Of a DNA stretch of 40,587 nt, positions 24,932 through 33,551 are shown piece by piece. Made by a program: the position numbers and the translations under genes. How positions within the stretch are numbered: position 1 is the stretch's first letter; each line of letters starts with the position of its first letter. The notes under the pieces are model-generated. The model did no database searches. It was not told where the DNA came from and saw only the letters and a program-made list of their open reading frames with translations. Source of the stretch: Akkermansiaceae bacterium (lineage in GTDB: Bacteria > Verrucomicrobiota > Verrucomicrobiia > Verrucomicrobiales > Akkermansiaceae); NCBI GenBank assembly GCA_903827375.1, contig CAIKHZ010000292.1, forward strand, positions 1 to 40,587, given 5' to 3'.

Positions 24932-27900
24932 TCAGTTCGGCCTCACGACGAGGCGGACGAAGAGTTTGCCCGCGCCGGTGGGCAGGGTGTAGGTGAGCGA
25001 TCCGGCGGGGCCGCTGGTGTTAGTGGTCAGATCGGCAAGCGATACATCGGTCCAAAGCGCGAGGTCGGACGAGGTTTGAACGACGAACTGGGTGCCATAG
25101 TCGGTGGCGGGGATGTTGCCGCCGTTTGGCCAGGTCACAGAGTTGCCCGTGATGCCCGGATTGGTGGCGGGGCCGGTTGCATTCATGAAATAGGCGACGC
25201 CATTTTGAACCCCGTCATGATTGGCATCTTCGTTAGGTGCGCCGCTGCCCGAGTGGGTGCTGGCCCAGGCGGCGTAGCCGCCACTGCTGGCAGAAGGGCC
25301 GGTGGTGACGCTGAGCTTGCCGGTGCCGGTGATGAGCGCGCTGGTATGTGCTGCACCCGAGCCGGTTGCTCCCCAAACGCCTGAGGTTTGAGCCACGCCA
25401 TCAATGTAAAGCGAGCGGATGGTATCCGTGGCACCGCTGGTGTTCAGATTCAATGCGGCACCGGTGGTCAGATACACGTCCGCGCCGTCGGCAAGGTAGG
25501 CCTGGCTGATCGAAAGGGTGCCGGCATTGACGGTGGTGTCGCCGGTGTAGGCGTTCGCGCCGGTGAGGGTCCACGTCCCGCTACCGTTCTTGGTCACGAA
25601 GCGGATGGTGGAGTCGATGATGGATTGAACCTGGCTGCCGCTGGTCGTGCCGTCAAGGAACAGGCCCGGAAAGATGCCGGTGCCCCAGCTTGGCGAGAAG
25701 CTGAAGAGCGTCCCAGCGTTCGTGAGGATGATGTCGCCGCCGGAGGCATTAATGGTGCTGTCTATGGCGACGTAACCGGGGGGGTTGGGGCCGCCGCCGC
25801 TTAGGAATAGCGACCCGCTGTAGGTTGCAGCCGTGCCCGAACTATTGACCAACGAGCCGCCGTTGAGATTCAGCGTCTTGGCCACGCTGAGCGTGTGTCC
25901 GTTCAGGTCCAGCGCCGCGCCGGCTGAAACCAGGACCGCGGCGGTGAGGGTGCCGTTGATTTGGTTGGCACCGAGGACGGAACCGGCGCTGGCGACCCCC
26001 AGTGGGCAATACGTGCCGTCGCCCGCGCCGCCCAACTGGAGCGTGCCGGCGTTGATAAAAGTGTTGCCGGTGTAGCTGTTGTTGCCGGAAAGGTCCAGAG
26101 TGCCCAGGCCCGATTTGGTCAGGGCACGGCTGCCGCTGATGATGCTGCTGATGGCCAGCGAGTCGCTGCCGGCGTCGGTGCGGATCACAAACTCGGCGCT
26201 GGGGGAGATGGTGCCGCCGCTGATCGAGGAGGCATTGCCGCCGGTCTTGAGGAGGCCGCCGTTGCCTAGTGTCAATGTCGCGCCACCGGCCATCGTCAGG
26301 TCGTAGGCTCCGCCAATGCGCAGGGTTTTCGGGCTGGCGCTGGCTTCGCCGCTCCCGCTGCCATTGAGCGTTGCGGTCATGTCCACGTGCTTGCTGTTGC
26401 CAGCGGTGAGCGGAGTGGCGCTAACCGTCGCACCGCCGCTGCTGGTGTCGGTGGTGTAATTCATCGCCCGCACGTATAAAGTGCCACCGCCGTCCACAAC
26501 AGCGTAATTGGCCCCGTTGAAGAAGTAACCCTGGTCCAGAAACGTGTTGGCGCTTTGGCCGGTGAGCACGAAACCGTTGGCGGCAGTGCTGTTGACTAGG
26601 TTGCCAGAGGAGTTCTTGTTGACAAAGTTGGCGGTTGCTCCTGGATTGACTGTTCCTGCACCGCGGGTTCCCACCAAAGAGGACCATGTGATCAGTTGAT
26701 CTTTGGTGGCGGCGTTGGCGATCGTGAGCGTATCGTCGCCGCCGACTTGGTTGATGAAGGCGAGCGAGCCCGGGGTCTGGTTCTTGGCACCGGAGGCACC
26801 CGTGTTGTCGAAGGTCAGGTTGGCCGTCGTACCCAGGAATTTTATCCCTAGGTTAGTAGGACCCGGAAGCACGCCATTCTGCCCGCCGACTATCAGGGTC
26901 CCGGCACTCAGAATAGCAGGGTTGTTGCCGTTGCCGGAATAGGAATTGACACCGCTGAGGGTCCACGTGCCCGTGTTCAGCTTGGTGAGAGATGGAGCAC
27001 CAGATCCAATTGTCACCGCGCCCTGGATTTGGTTGCCCGTCGAGGTGCCATCCAAGACCAAGTAGGACCTGACGCCGCTACCAACCGTTCCTGTGACGGT
27101 CACATTGGCAGTCGTCGGATTCAAGACAATCTTGTTCGAACCATTTCCGCCGCCAGTTACGTTGATGGAGCTGAAGGTGACAGAGGCGTTCGCGTCGTTG
27201 ACATTGGGGTCCTTGGTGACGTTGAGCACATCCATGCCTCCAATCGGGAAATTCATGGTCAACGCTCCCAGAGTCTGATTGACGCCGCCGCCAACCGTCG
27301 CCCGGCCGGACTGGATGGTGAAGTAGGAGTTATTCCCCGCCGAGAGGGATCCTCCAGCGCCCGAGTTAAAATATCCGGTATTAAGGGCGTTCAAGGTCAC
27401 GCCGTAACTGGTGGTCAGGCCGGAAGCATCCGCCAGGTCCAGGGTGGTTCCGGGGTTCATGTTCACCGCCGTGGTCGTGGCATTCGTGCCCAGGGCTGTA
27501 GCGTTGGTCACCACCACCGTGCCGCCCCAAAGGTTGTTCACGCCGGCGTAGGTGTTCGCGTGGGACAGCGTGAGCGTGCCAGGACCGGTCTTGGTGAGGG
27601 CCGTGGTGCTGTTATCCGCGATGGCCGAGGCGATGGTCAGCCCGTTGAAGGGGTCATACTGGTTGACGACCAGGTCCGCGCCGCTGCCTGCCTGCAGGGT
27701 ACCCCCGGTAATGGTGGAGAGATTGTTGCCGACCGCGGGGGTGACCAGAATGCCGCCGGTGGTGAGGGTGTTGGCGCCGTCCAGCGTGACGGTGTTGGCC
27801 GCGGCGGCGTTGAAGCGCAGACTGTCGGTAGTGACGTTGCTGTAGGCTGGGTTGGTGGCCAGGGTGACGGTGGTGTTGTTGCCCGACGCCCAGGTATCGT

Positions 27901-28795
27901 TCACATAGGAGGGAGCCACAATATTCGTACCATTGTTGCCCGCCCAGTCCGCGCCGCCCAGCGTGGCCCAGCCGCCGAGGATCGTGGTGCTGCCAGTATT
28001 GGCGGTGGTGGTGGTGAGGGTGCCGGTGGAGCCGAAATTCACCGTCGCTTTGCTGGTGCGCGTGATGCCTCCCAACTGGATGGTGTCGTTCGCCGCCGCG
28101 CTGACCGCGGACGCACCGGCGTTGATCGTCAGCCCGCCGGTTAGATTCTGGTTGAAACTGTCGTTGCGGGTCAGGTTCAAGGTGCCGGTGTAAAGCGTGA
28201 GGGCGTTGGCGGAATTGAGCGAACCGGTCGCCCCGCCGCCGCCGAGATCAACGGTGCCGGCATAGATGGTGGTCGGGCCGGCGTAGGTGTTCGCACCGGT
28301 GAGGGTCAGCTGGCCGGTGCCGTGAATGGTCATGCTGGTGCCCGCGCCCGCGAGGATGGAGCTGATACTGTCGGAACTGTTGGCGACGCCAATGATCCCA
28401 GCGGTGCCAAAGGTGATGGTGTCGCCGGTCAAGGCGATTGAGCCTGCATTATAATTGAAATAGATGTTTTGGATGCTTCGCCCGCCAGCGACGATGGGAA
28501 TCGTGCCGCCACCGAGAGGCGACGGTCTGCCGCCTTGGCCGAAATTCAGGGTATCACTGATGGTGGTGAGGGGGTTGGCAGGGGCGGTGACGGTGTTACC
28601 GTTGGTGGCCACGTTAGAAGCAGTGCCCCAGGTGTCGGTGTTATTGGGCGTGCCGAGGCCATAGGTAGTGCCGTTGGTGTCCCACCAATAAACAGTGGCG
28701 TTCGCAGTCCCGGCGAGCAGCGGGAAGAGCAGCGCGGCGATTGCGGTGGCGAGCGGGAAGGAGAGGCGGGTGATGGGGAGGGTGCGGGGTTTCAT
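24932..28795 (-). CDS. Autotransporter-associated beta-strand repeat (PATR) surface protein
   Basis: A 1,287-residue exported protein. The signal peptide (LSFPLATAIAALLFPLLAGTANA) is followed by VYWWDTNGTTYGLGTPNNTDTW, a usual mature start of such proteins. Many PATR units of the form GxGTLTLxGxNxYxGxTxxxxGTL are spread along the chain, for example GQLTLTGANTYAGPTTIYAG, GLGTLDLSGNNSYTGNTFIN and GSGTWTLTGANAYTGDTTVN. They predict a long beta helix. There is no autotransporter barrel. The C-terminus has the Asp-rich turn NEDANHDGVQNGVAYFM and a beta domain ending KLFVRLVVRPN, the same plan as the SGNH giant. The role is probably adhesion or surface structure. The start at 28795 (MKPRTLPITR) is chosen because the 40 residues upstream come from a short tandem repeat. 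Confidence 0.9.
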   Translation of the reverse strand: MKPRTLPITRLSFPLATAIAALLFPLLAGTANATVYWWDTNGTTYGLGTPNNTDTWGTASNVATNGNTVTAPANPLTTISDTLNFGQGGRPSPLGGGTIPIVAGGRSIQNIYFNYNAGSIALTGDTITFGTAGIIGVANSSDSISSILAGAGTSMTIHGTGQLTLTGANTYAGPTTIYAGTVDLGGGGATGSLNSANALTLYTGTLNLTRNDSFNQNLTGGLTINAGASAVSAAANDTIQLGGITRTSKATVNFGSTGTLTTTTANTGSTTILGGWATLGGADWAGNNGTNIVAPSYVNDTWASGNNTTVTLATNPAYSNVTTDSLRFNAAAANTVTLDGANTLTTGGILVTPAVGNNLSTITGGTLQAGSGADLVVNQYDPFNGLTIASAIADNSTTALTKTGPGTLTLSHANTYAGVNNLWGGTVVVTNATALGTNATTTAVNMNPGTTLDLADASGLTTSYGVTLNALNTGYFNSGAGGSLSAGNNSYFTIQSGRATVGGGVNQTLGALTMNFPIGGMDVLNVTKDPNVNDANASVTFSSINVTGGGNGSNKIVLNPTTANVTVTGTVGSGVRSYLVLDGTSTGNQIQGAVTIGSGAPSLTKLNTGTWTLSGVNSYSGNGNNPAILSAGTLIVGGQNGVLPGPTNLGIKFLGTTANLTFDNTGASGAKNQTPGSLAFINQVGGDDTLTIANAATKDQLITWSSLVGTRGAGTVNPGATANFVNKNSSGNLVNSTAANGFVLTGQSANTFLDQGYFFNGANYAVVDGGGTLYVRAMNYTTDTSSGGATVSATPLTAGNSKHVDMTATLNGSGSGEASASPKTLRIGGAYDLTMAGGATLTLGNGGLLKTGGNASSISGGTISPSAEFVIRTDAGSDSLAISSIISGSRALTKSGLGTLDLSGNNSYTGNTFINAGTLQLGGAGDGTYCPLGVASAGSVLGANQINGTLTAAVLVSAGAALDLNGHTLSVAKTLNLNGGSLVNSSGTAATYSGSLFLSGGGPNPPGYVAIDSTINASGGDIILTNAGTLFSFSPSWGTGIFPGLFLDGTTSGSQVQSIIDSTIRFVTKNGSGTWTLTGANAYTGDTTVNAGTLSISQAYLADGADVYLTTGAALNLNTSGATDTIRSLYIDGVAQTSGVWGATGSGAAHTSALITGTGKLSVTTGPSASSGGYAAWASTHSGSGAPNEDANHDGVQNGVAYFMNATGPATNPGITGNSVTWPNGGNIPATDYGTQFVVQTSSDLALWTDVSLADLTTNTSGPAGSLTYTLPTGAGKLFVRLVVRPN

Positions 28796-28834
28796 GGGAA
28801 GAAGATTCTGGATTGGTGGATGGTGGATGGAAGA

Positions 28835-28862
28835 AGTCTGAAAGTCTGAAAGTCTGAAAGTC
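28835..28862. repeat. 8-bp tandem repeat in the PATR gene leader
   Basis: AGTCTGAA is repeated three times exactly at 28835-28858 and is followed by a partial AGTC. It lies 40-67 bp before the start codon of the PATR protein, in the expected 5' leader or promoter, where length change could alter expression. Confidence 0.85.
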
Positions 28863-28933
28863 GAAAGGAAGAGGGAGATGGCCGATTCGCAATTTTGGAT
28901 GGAAGAAGAATGCACGATTTGGTGACTTCAAAA

Positions 28934-28964
28934 ATCAGCAATCAACAATCGGCAATCATCAATC
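28934..28964. repeat. 7-bp degenerate tandem repeat
   Basis: Four consecutive 7-mers, ATCAGCA, ATCAACA, ATCGGCA and ATCATCA, plus a final ATC. They lie in the 368-bp region between the PATR start and the birA stop, which contains no gene. Confidence 0.75.
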
Positions 28965-29057
28965 CGTTTGCGGCGTTGAAGAGGTCGGAGCGCGAGGGTT
29001 TGCACAAAAACAAGCATGACTATGCGCATCGTACCGGGGGGCACCATAACGGAATAT

Positions 29058-29073
29058 TCCCCCATTTGGGGGA
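29058..29073. promoter_or_regulatory. Near-perfect dyad, operator-like
   Basis: TCCCCCATTTGGGGGA is symmetric at 14 of 16 positions, and the pairing extends with one bulge to AATAT/ATATT on either side (29053-29077). It lies between the birA stop and the PATR gene start. The central loop is too short for a good hairpin, so a protein-binding site is more likely than a terminator. Role inferred. Confidence 0.35.
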
Positions 29074-29163
29074 TATTGCCCGATATCTCACCATGGATCT
29101 GTCACAATGAATCCCAATTGGAATGCATTAGAAACAGCGGTCATCTCAGTGAGAGGCCATGGC

Positions 29164-29862
29164 TCAGGCCAAGCGCACCTCGTCAGCTTGGATGATGCGT
29201 TGCAAGCCGGTGGGGGTGCGCAGCAGCAATTCGCCGCCGGGACCGAGGCCCTCGATGGTCCCGCCGCAGGGGGTGCCGGCAGTCACGAGGCTCACCTCGT
29301 GGCCGGTGAGCACGCAGCGCAGCCTCACGCCGTCGAGCAGTTCGTCGAAGCCAGCGGCAAGTTGCTGGCGGCGTAAGCCGAAGTGGTGCAGCACAGCGGT
29401 TAGGATGCGGGCCCGGTCCTGGGTTTGGCCTGCGGCCAGTTGCAGGGATGTGGCGAATTGGGAGAGCTCGGGTGGAAATTGGCAGCCGTTGACGTTGATG
29501 CCGATGCCGACGATCGCGAAATCGTGACCGGCCTCTACCAGGATACCGGCGATTTTTCGGCGGCCAATCCACACATCGTTAGGCCATTTGATGCCAACGT
29601 CTCCGGCGCAGGTTTCGGCGGCTTCCGCCACAGCGAGTCCTGCAGCCAATGCCAGTCGGGGCCACAGCGCTTTGGGTTCGGCTGGGCGCACAATGATAGA
29701 AAATGCGAGCGACTGGCCCTCGGCGGCAAACCAGTCGGCACCGCGGCGGCCGCGGCCAGCGCTCTGCCGGTCTGTTAGGATGACGAGTCCATCCTCAGCG
29801 CCTTGTTCGGCGAGTTTGCGGGCCTCATCATTGGTGGAGGGCAGGGTTTCCCGCAGCAGCAA
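29164..29862 (-). CDS. birA: Biotin--[acetyl-CoA-carboxylase] ligase (BirA, catalytic type)
   Basis: Activates biotin with ATP and attaches it to the carboxylase carrier protein. Motifs: TLPSTNDEARKLAEQG, the biotinyl-AMP loop SAGRGRRGADWFA, the catalytic stretch IKWPNDVWIGRRKIAGILVE, and VGIGINVNG. The C-terminal SH3-like cap ends LQRIIQADEVRLA. There is no N-terminal winged helix, so it is a class I ligase without repressor function. The frame is open to an ATG at 29979, but the residues between are a hydrophobic translation of a short tandem repeat (29917-29953). A TTG at 29862 (LLLRETLPSTND) gives the expected spacing to STND, so it is preferred with moderate confidence. It is last in a leftward mrp-nadC-birA group. 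Confidence 0.88.
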   Translation of the reverse strand: MLLRETLPSTNDEARKLAEQGAEDGLVILTDRQSAGRGRRGADWFAAEGQSLAFSIIVRPAEPKALWPRLALAAGLAVAEAAETCAGDVGIKWPNDVWIGRRKIAGILVEAGHDFAIVGIGINVNGCQFPPELSQFATSLQLAAGQTQDRARILTAVLHHFGLRRQQLAAGFDELLDGVRLRCVLTGHEVSLVTAGTPCGGTIEGLGPGGELLLRTPTGLQRIIQADEVRLA

Positions 29863-29916
29863 GGTGAAGGGTGGGGGAACGGTGAATGGAAGGTCGGAGT
29901 GCAGAAGACAGAAGAC

Positions 29917-29953
29917 TACAAGACAGAAGACAGAGTACAAGACAGAAGACAGA
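29917..29953. repeat. Tandem 19-bp purine-rich repeat between nadC and birA
   Basis: An 18-bp sequence starting TACAAGACAGAAGAC occurs at 29917-29934 and again at 29936-29953, and partial AGAAGAC units extend on both sides (about 29902-29958). Translated on the minus strand it gives an artificial hydrophobic stretch in front of BirA. Confidence 0.85.
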
Positions 29954-30021
29954 AGGAAGAAGCGCCATACTTCGCCCAAGGGCTCGGCTCTTGTCTTGGA
30001 GCGCAGCGGTCTTTTGTCTTG

Positions 30022-30870
30022 TCAGATTTTGTGAAAATCCAGACTGATATCGAGGGCGGGGGCGGAGTGGGTGAGGGCGCCCACGGAGATGAAATCCACG
30101 CCGGTGAGGGCGATGTCGCGGACGGTTGCCAGAGAGACTCCGCCGCTGGCTTCAAGCTGTGGAGTGGGATGTTCGCCACGCGCTGCGACGGCGGCACGCA
30201 GCTCATCGAGGGACATATTGTCGAGCAGCAGGTGGTCCACTCCTTCGAGAGTTAGAAACGCACTGACTTGTGCGAGGGTATCGGCCTCCAGCTCGACTTC
30301 CACCTCGGGGAGTTCGGTTTTAAGCTGGTGGATGGAGGCTTGCAGTCCCGGCAGGCCACCTTCAGCCATCAGGTGGTTATCCTTGACCATGGCTCGGTCG
30401 TAGAGGCCGAGTCGATGATTCGTGCCACCGCCGTGGACGACCGCCTGTTTTTCGAGCATTCGGTAGGCCGGGGTGGTTTTTCGGGTGTCGAGGATATGTG
30501 CGGAGGTGTCCTTGATGAGGGCCACATAGGCGGAGGTGAGGGTGGCGACTCCACTGAGGCGCTGGAGAAAGTTCAGAGCGGTTCGTTCGGCTGTTAGGAT
30601 CGGGCGTGCCGCTCCTTCGATGCGCATGAGCAGGGCTCCTGCAGCCACCTGGCTGCCGTCAGGAATAAAAATCTCCACGTCGAGGGTGGGATCGACGGCA
30701 AGGAACACACGGGCGGCGACGGCCACACCGGAGATGACGCCGTCCCGGCGGGCCGTGACGAAGGCGCGGGCTCGGCGCTCCAGCGGAATGAAATAGAGCG
30801 ACGTCACATCGCCGGATCCGATGTCTTCGGCGAGGGCGAGTGAGATGAGGGAGGCAACGGGATCTTGCAT
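30022..30870 (-). CDS. nadC: Nicotinate-nucleotide diphosphorylase (quinolinate phosphoribosyltransferase)
   Basis: Converts quinolinate and PRPP to nicotinate mononucleotide in de novo NAD synthesis. A 282-residue protein of typical length. Motifs: ALAEDIGSGDVTS at the N-terminus, ERTALNFLQRLSGVAT, ILDTRKTTPAYRMLEKQAV (substrate-binding Arg/Lys), HGGGTNHRLGLYDRAMVKDNH, and the C-terminal LEASGGVSLATVRDIALTGVDFISVG. The ATG at 30870 (MQDPVASLIS) is the natural start; the upstream 15 residues derive from an 11-bp repeat. It is downstream of mrp, 41 bp away. Mrp-type Fe-S carriers and NAD synthesis (NadA is an Fe-S enzyme) make a sensible pairing, but nadA and nadB are not in view. Confidence 0.96.
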   Translation of the reverse strand: MQDPVASLISLALAEDIGSGDVTSLYFIPLERRARAFVTARRDGVISGVAVAARVFLAVDPTLDVEIFIPDGSQVAAGALLMRIEGAARPILTAERTALNFLQRLSGVATLTSAYVALIKDTSAHILDTRKTTPAYRMLEKQAVVHGGGTNHRLGLYDRAMVKDNHLMAEGGLPGLQASIHQLKTELPEVEVELEADTLAQVSAFLTLEGVDHLLLDNMSLDELRAAVAARGEHPTPQLEASGGVSLATVRDIALTGVDFISVGALTHSAPALDISLDFHKI

Positions 30871-30876
30871 GGTGAA

Positions 30877-30909
30877 AGGCTGGCAAAAGGCTGGCAAAAG
30901 GCTGGCAAA
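30877..30909. repeat. 11-bp tandem repeat, three exact copies, between mrp and nadC
   Basis: AGGCTGGCAAA is repeated three times without change at 30877-30909, filling almost the whole 41-bp gap between the mrp stop and the nadC start. It occupies the nadC ribosome-binding region. Confidence 0.92.
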
Positions 30910-30911
30910 AT

Positions 30912-31952
30912 TCACACCGGTGCCAGAGCCCGCACGCTAGCGGCAGTTTGATGGAAGGCGGCGGACACGCAGTTTTCGTCTGCTGGCAGCAGCGCGACGG
31001 GCTGGCCGGAATCGCCGTGTTCGCGGGTGGTCACCTCGAGCGGGATCTGGCCGAGCAGGGTCATGCCGTTGAGTTCGGCTTCACGTACGCCGCCGCCATT
31101 GCCAAATAGGTAGTAGCGTTTGCCGACGTCGCACTCGAACCACGCCATATTTTCGATGAGCCCGAGGATGGGCACGTTGACTTTGCCAAACATGGCGATG
31201 GCCTTGCGGGCGTCGATCAGGGCCACTTCCTGCGGGGTGGTGACGATGATGACGCCATCGACACTCACCGTTTGGACGATGGTCAGCTGGATGTCGCCGG
31301 TGCCCGGTGGCAGGTCGAGAATGAGATAGTCGAGCTGGCCCCAGGCAACTTGGCGGAGGAATTGTTGGGTGTAGCGGGTCGCCATCGGTCCGCGGACGAT
31401 GACCGGCGAGGCTCCGTCCAACAAAAATGCCATCGACATCAGCTGGATGCCATGGGCGAGAATCGGGATGATTTCGTCCTGTTCGTTGGCCAGCGGGCGT
31501 TCGGTGGTGCCGAACATCAAGGCCATTGACGGCCCATACAAGTCGCAGTCGCAGAGGCCCACCCGGGCTCCGGTGGCGGCCAAGGCTACCGCGAGATTGG
31601 CGGCGACTGTGGACTTGCCGACTCCGCCCTTGCCGGAGGCGATGGCGATGATGCGCTTGACGCCTGGGATGGAGGACTTGCCGAGATCGGCGCTGGCTGC
31701 GGCCACTGGAGGTGCCTTTACCTCGATGAGGATTTTGGCGTGGCCAATATCCGGGAGCGGGTCGAGTATGGCGTGGCAATCTTGAAAAATTTGCGCCGGA
31801 ATTTGTGGGTCAGCCGTCTGGACCTCAATTTGAACCGTGGTTAGGCCCGGCTCCCAGCTAATGTCTTTGACCAGTCCAAAGGAAACAATATCCCGGGAAA
31901 ATCCCGGATAGCGGACTTGACGGAGGGCTTGGCGGATGAAATCGGGACTCAT
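30912..31952 (-). CDS. Mrp/ApbC-type P-loop ATPase, Fe-S cluster carrier
   Basis: A 346-residue cytosolic protein: an N-terminal MIP18-like domain (residues 1 to about 78) and a deviant Walker A (SGKGGVGKSTVAANLAVAL, 106-124) typical of the MinD/Mrp class. Also visible are CDCDLYGPSMALMFG, VRGPMATRYTQQFL and LILDLPPGTGDIQL. Mrp proteins bind and transfer [4Fe-4S] clusters. In most members a CPxC motif near IENM bridges a cluster between subunits. Here the corresponding text is MAWFECDVGKRYYLFGNGG, with only one Cys. The start at 31952 (MSPDFIRQAL) fits the family; a ten-residue extension to 31982 is possible. It is first in the mrp-nadC-birA group and divergent from the next gene. Confidence 0.93.
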   Translation of the reverse strand: MSPDFIRQALRQVRYPGFSRDIVSFGLVKDISWEPGLTTVQIEVQTADPQIPAQIFQDCHAILDPLPDIGHAKILIEVKAPPVAAASADLGKSSIPGVKRIIAIASGKGGVGKSTVAANLAVALAATGARVGLCDCDLYGPSMALMFGTTERPLANEQDEIIPILAHGIQLMSMAFLLDGASPVIVRGPMATRYTQQFLRQVAWGQLDYLILDLPPGTGDIQLTIVQTVSVDGVIIVTTPQEVALIDARKAIAMFGKVNVPILGLIENMAWFECDVGKRYYLFGNGGGVREAELNGMTLLGQIPLEVTTREHGDSGQPVALLPADENCVSAAFHQTAASVRALAPV

Positions 31953-32051
31953 GGGCGCGGCATTGTCGCTGGATTTCACCACTCTGCAACGTCATTTTTC
32001 ATCTCCTTCGCAAGCTTGACGCCCCGCCCCGCCATCGCGGAAACTTCGCGC

Positions 32052-33242
32052 ATGGCATGGCGCATTGAGCAAGCAGTCATTCGGGGGGAAATCGACAACA
32101 CCGTCGAAGGTCGCACCACGGGCCGCATCTGGCTGGCAGGTTGCGACGCGCCCTTGCAGTTGTCGCTGGAAGGCGACTGCTGGCGCGATTTGGCTGGCAC
32201 CCGTCTGCAGTTTGAAAACCCGTCGCCGCGCCCCGGTCCGGAAACTGCCGGCTTGGCCGTTCGCCAGTCCGGGGTGATAGGCGACATGACTGCCTCACGC
32301 AAGGCCAAGGTGCCGTTGGCTGGCGACGAACCCATGGAGACGCTCCGCAGTGGACAGGAGGAGATGGCGTTTGAGTGGCGCAATATCCTCTATCTCGAGT
32401 GGTTCGACGAATTTAACGGGCGAGTGGTTATCGAAGCCTCCACCTTTGCCCTGCGCATCTCAGCCCACATGTGGGAACTCGACGAGGATGCCGAGGCCGC
32501 TCAGAAACTCGCCAATTTGAATGCCATGCGCGATTTTATGGCTCTCGTCATCCAGCGCCGCGATCTGGATAGGCCAGGCACTGAGCCCGTCGATGAACTC
32601 GATGAATTCGCTTGGGAAGAGCGACTCAAGGAAAATGACCGCCTCACCGATGCTTATCAAGAGGTACTCGAAAAATACCTCGATGACGACGACAGTGAGC
32701 GCAAGGAGGCCTTCGTCATGGGCTGGGACGGCCTGCTCGACGCCTTGGCCGAGCGCGATGAGGCCGGTGCCCATGGCGAATTGGATGAGGATGACCCCCG
32801 CTTGGGCAATCCTCAGGATGCTGAGGATTCAGAGGACAAGGACTTCAATGAGACCGGCGGCATCCCCTTTGACGAGAGCAACTCCCACCCCCTCCAAGTC
32901 AGTGCCCAGGCCCTCGCTACCCAAGCCATGGATCTGGTCGATAATCAAGACGGACCCGGTTCGCCCTCGTACTTGCTCGTCACCAATCTCCTCCAGGTAA
33001 GTGGCAAACTCGCCAGTGCCCTCAACGATTATGGCAGCAGCTATCAACCAGAGAGCGGCTTCGTGCTGGCTCTGCTCAAACGCTGCCTCAATTGGCTTAA
33101 CGAGGCCTTGGGTGCCTGTCACCAACTCCATGAGACTGCCACCGATTCCGCCAAACGCGCCGACCTTGAAAAATTGCAGGCCGCCGTTTTCCTGGTCCGT
33201 GAGCAAATTCTCGCGATTCGCCGTAATTTCAAGAAAACTTAA
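32052..33242 (+). CDS. Conserved hypothetical acidic protein
   Basis: A 396-residue soluble protein of unknown function. Three parts can be seen: an N-terminal beta-rich segment (1 to about 95; EIDNTVEGRTTGRIWLAG), a helical core (about 95-215) with MAFEWRNILYLEWFDEFNG, then a strongly acidic linker (DELDEDDPRLGNPQDAEDSE, about 235-270), and a C-terminal helical bundle of about 120 residues. There is no signal peptide, membrane helix or nucleotide motif. The ATG at 32052 (MAWRIEQAV) is chosen; the earlier in-frame ATG at 31917 would overlap the divergent mrp gene and adds unlikely sequence. Confidence 0.8.
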   Translation: MAWRIEQAVIRGEIDNTVEGRTTGRIWLAGCDAPLQLSLEGDCWRDLAGTRLQFENPSPRPGPETAGLAVRQSGVIGDMTASRKAKVPLAGDEPMETLRSGQEEMAFEWRNILYLEWFDEFNGRVVIEASTFALRISAHMWELDEDAEAAQKLANLNAMRDFMALVIQRRDLDRPGTEPVDELDEFAWEERLKENDRLTDAYQEVLEKYLDDDDSERKEAFVMGWDGLLDALAERDEAGAHGELDEDDPRLGNPQDAEDSEDKDFNETGGIPFDESNSHPLQVSAQALATQAMDLVDNQDGPGSPSYLLVTNLLQVSGKLASALNDYGSSYQPESGFVLALLKRCLNWLNEALGACHQLHETATDSAKRADLEKLQAAVFLVREQILAIRRNFKKT

Positions 33243-33285
33243 TGATTGCGCTTTTCTACAGACATGTTACTTGGTCCGTGCGCCT

Positions 33286-33465
33286 ATGAAATCAATCTTA
33301 TTAATTGCCGTCGTTGTCGTCGCGACCCTGCTGAGTTCATGTAACACCATCATTGGCTTAGGCCGCGATTTCCGGATGATGGGTGATGGCATGGAAAAAT
33401 CCGCCAACAAAGCTCAGGGCGGCGGCAGCAGCACGACCGACACCTCTGGTGCCCCGGTCTATTGA
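33286..33465 (+). CDS. Entericidin-like small lipoprotein
   Basis: A 59-residue protein with a classic lipoprotein signal: MKSILLIAVVVVATLLSSC, with lipobox LSSC giving Cys19 as the lipidated residue. The mature part CNTIIGLGRDFRMMGDGMEK resembles the entericidin EcnA/B pattern (CNTxxGxGxD), followed by a Gly/Ser/Thr-rich tail. Entericidins are small envelope lipoproteins first described as an antidote/toxin pair linked to stress lysis; many bacteria have single copies of unknown role, as here. It lies 43 bp after the hypothetical acidic gene on the same strand. The longer open frame upstream reaches into that gene in another phase and is not real. Confidence 0.85.
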   Translation: MKSILLIAVVVVATLLSSCNTIIGLGRDFRMMGDGMEKSANKAQGGGSSTTDTSGAPVY

Positions 33466-33478
33466 GCCGCGGAGGTAA

Positions 33479-33551
33479 CTTGTAGCGGCGCGTCTATGAC
33501 CGCCGATGTGCAATATCATGTCTTGTAGCGGCGTGTCTGCGACCGCCGATG
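33479..33551. repeat. Intergenic 30-bp direct repeats with CGGCG/CGCCG dyads
   Basis: CTTGTAGCGGCG...GACCGCCGATG occurs at 33479-33508 and 33522-33551, 27 of 30 bases identical. Each copy has an inner CGGCG/CGCCG dyad. A third partial start (ACTTGTAGCCG) lies at 33563-33573 and shares the upstream GCCGC(G/T)GAGGT block with the first copy. They fill much of the 250-bp gap between the lipoprotein gene and recJ. Nothing else is seen in that gap. Confidence 0.8.

Noticed and set aside
24918..24936. ACTGACC/GGTCAGT hairpin at the PATR stop as a terminator
   Set aside because: The stem is only 7 bp, overlaps the stop codon and has no following T run on the minus strand; support is too weak.
27029..28144. 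371-codon open frame on the plus strand inside the PATR gene
   Set aside because: It is a shadow of the GC-rich repeat-bearing minus-strand gene; the product is a Gly/Arg/Val-rich low-complexity sequence with no recognisable domain.
29863..29979. Membrane-anchored N-terminus of BirA
   Set aside because: The hydrophobic stretch is simply the translation of the purine-rich tandem repeat at 29917-29953; biotin ligases are cytosolic.
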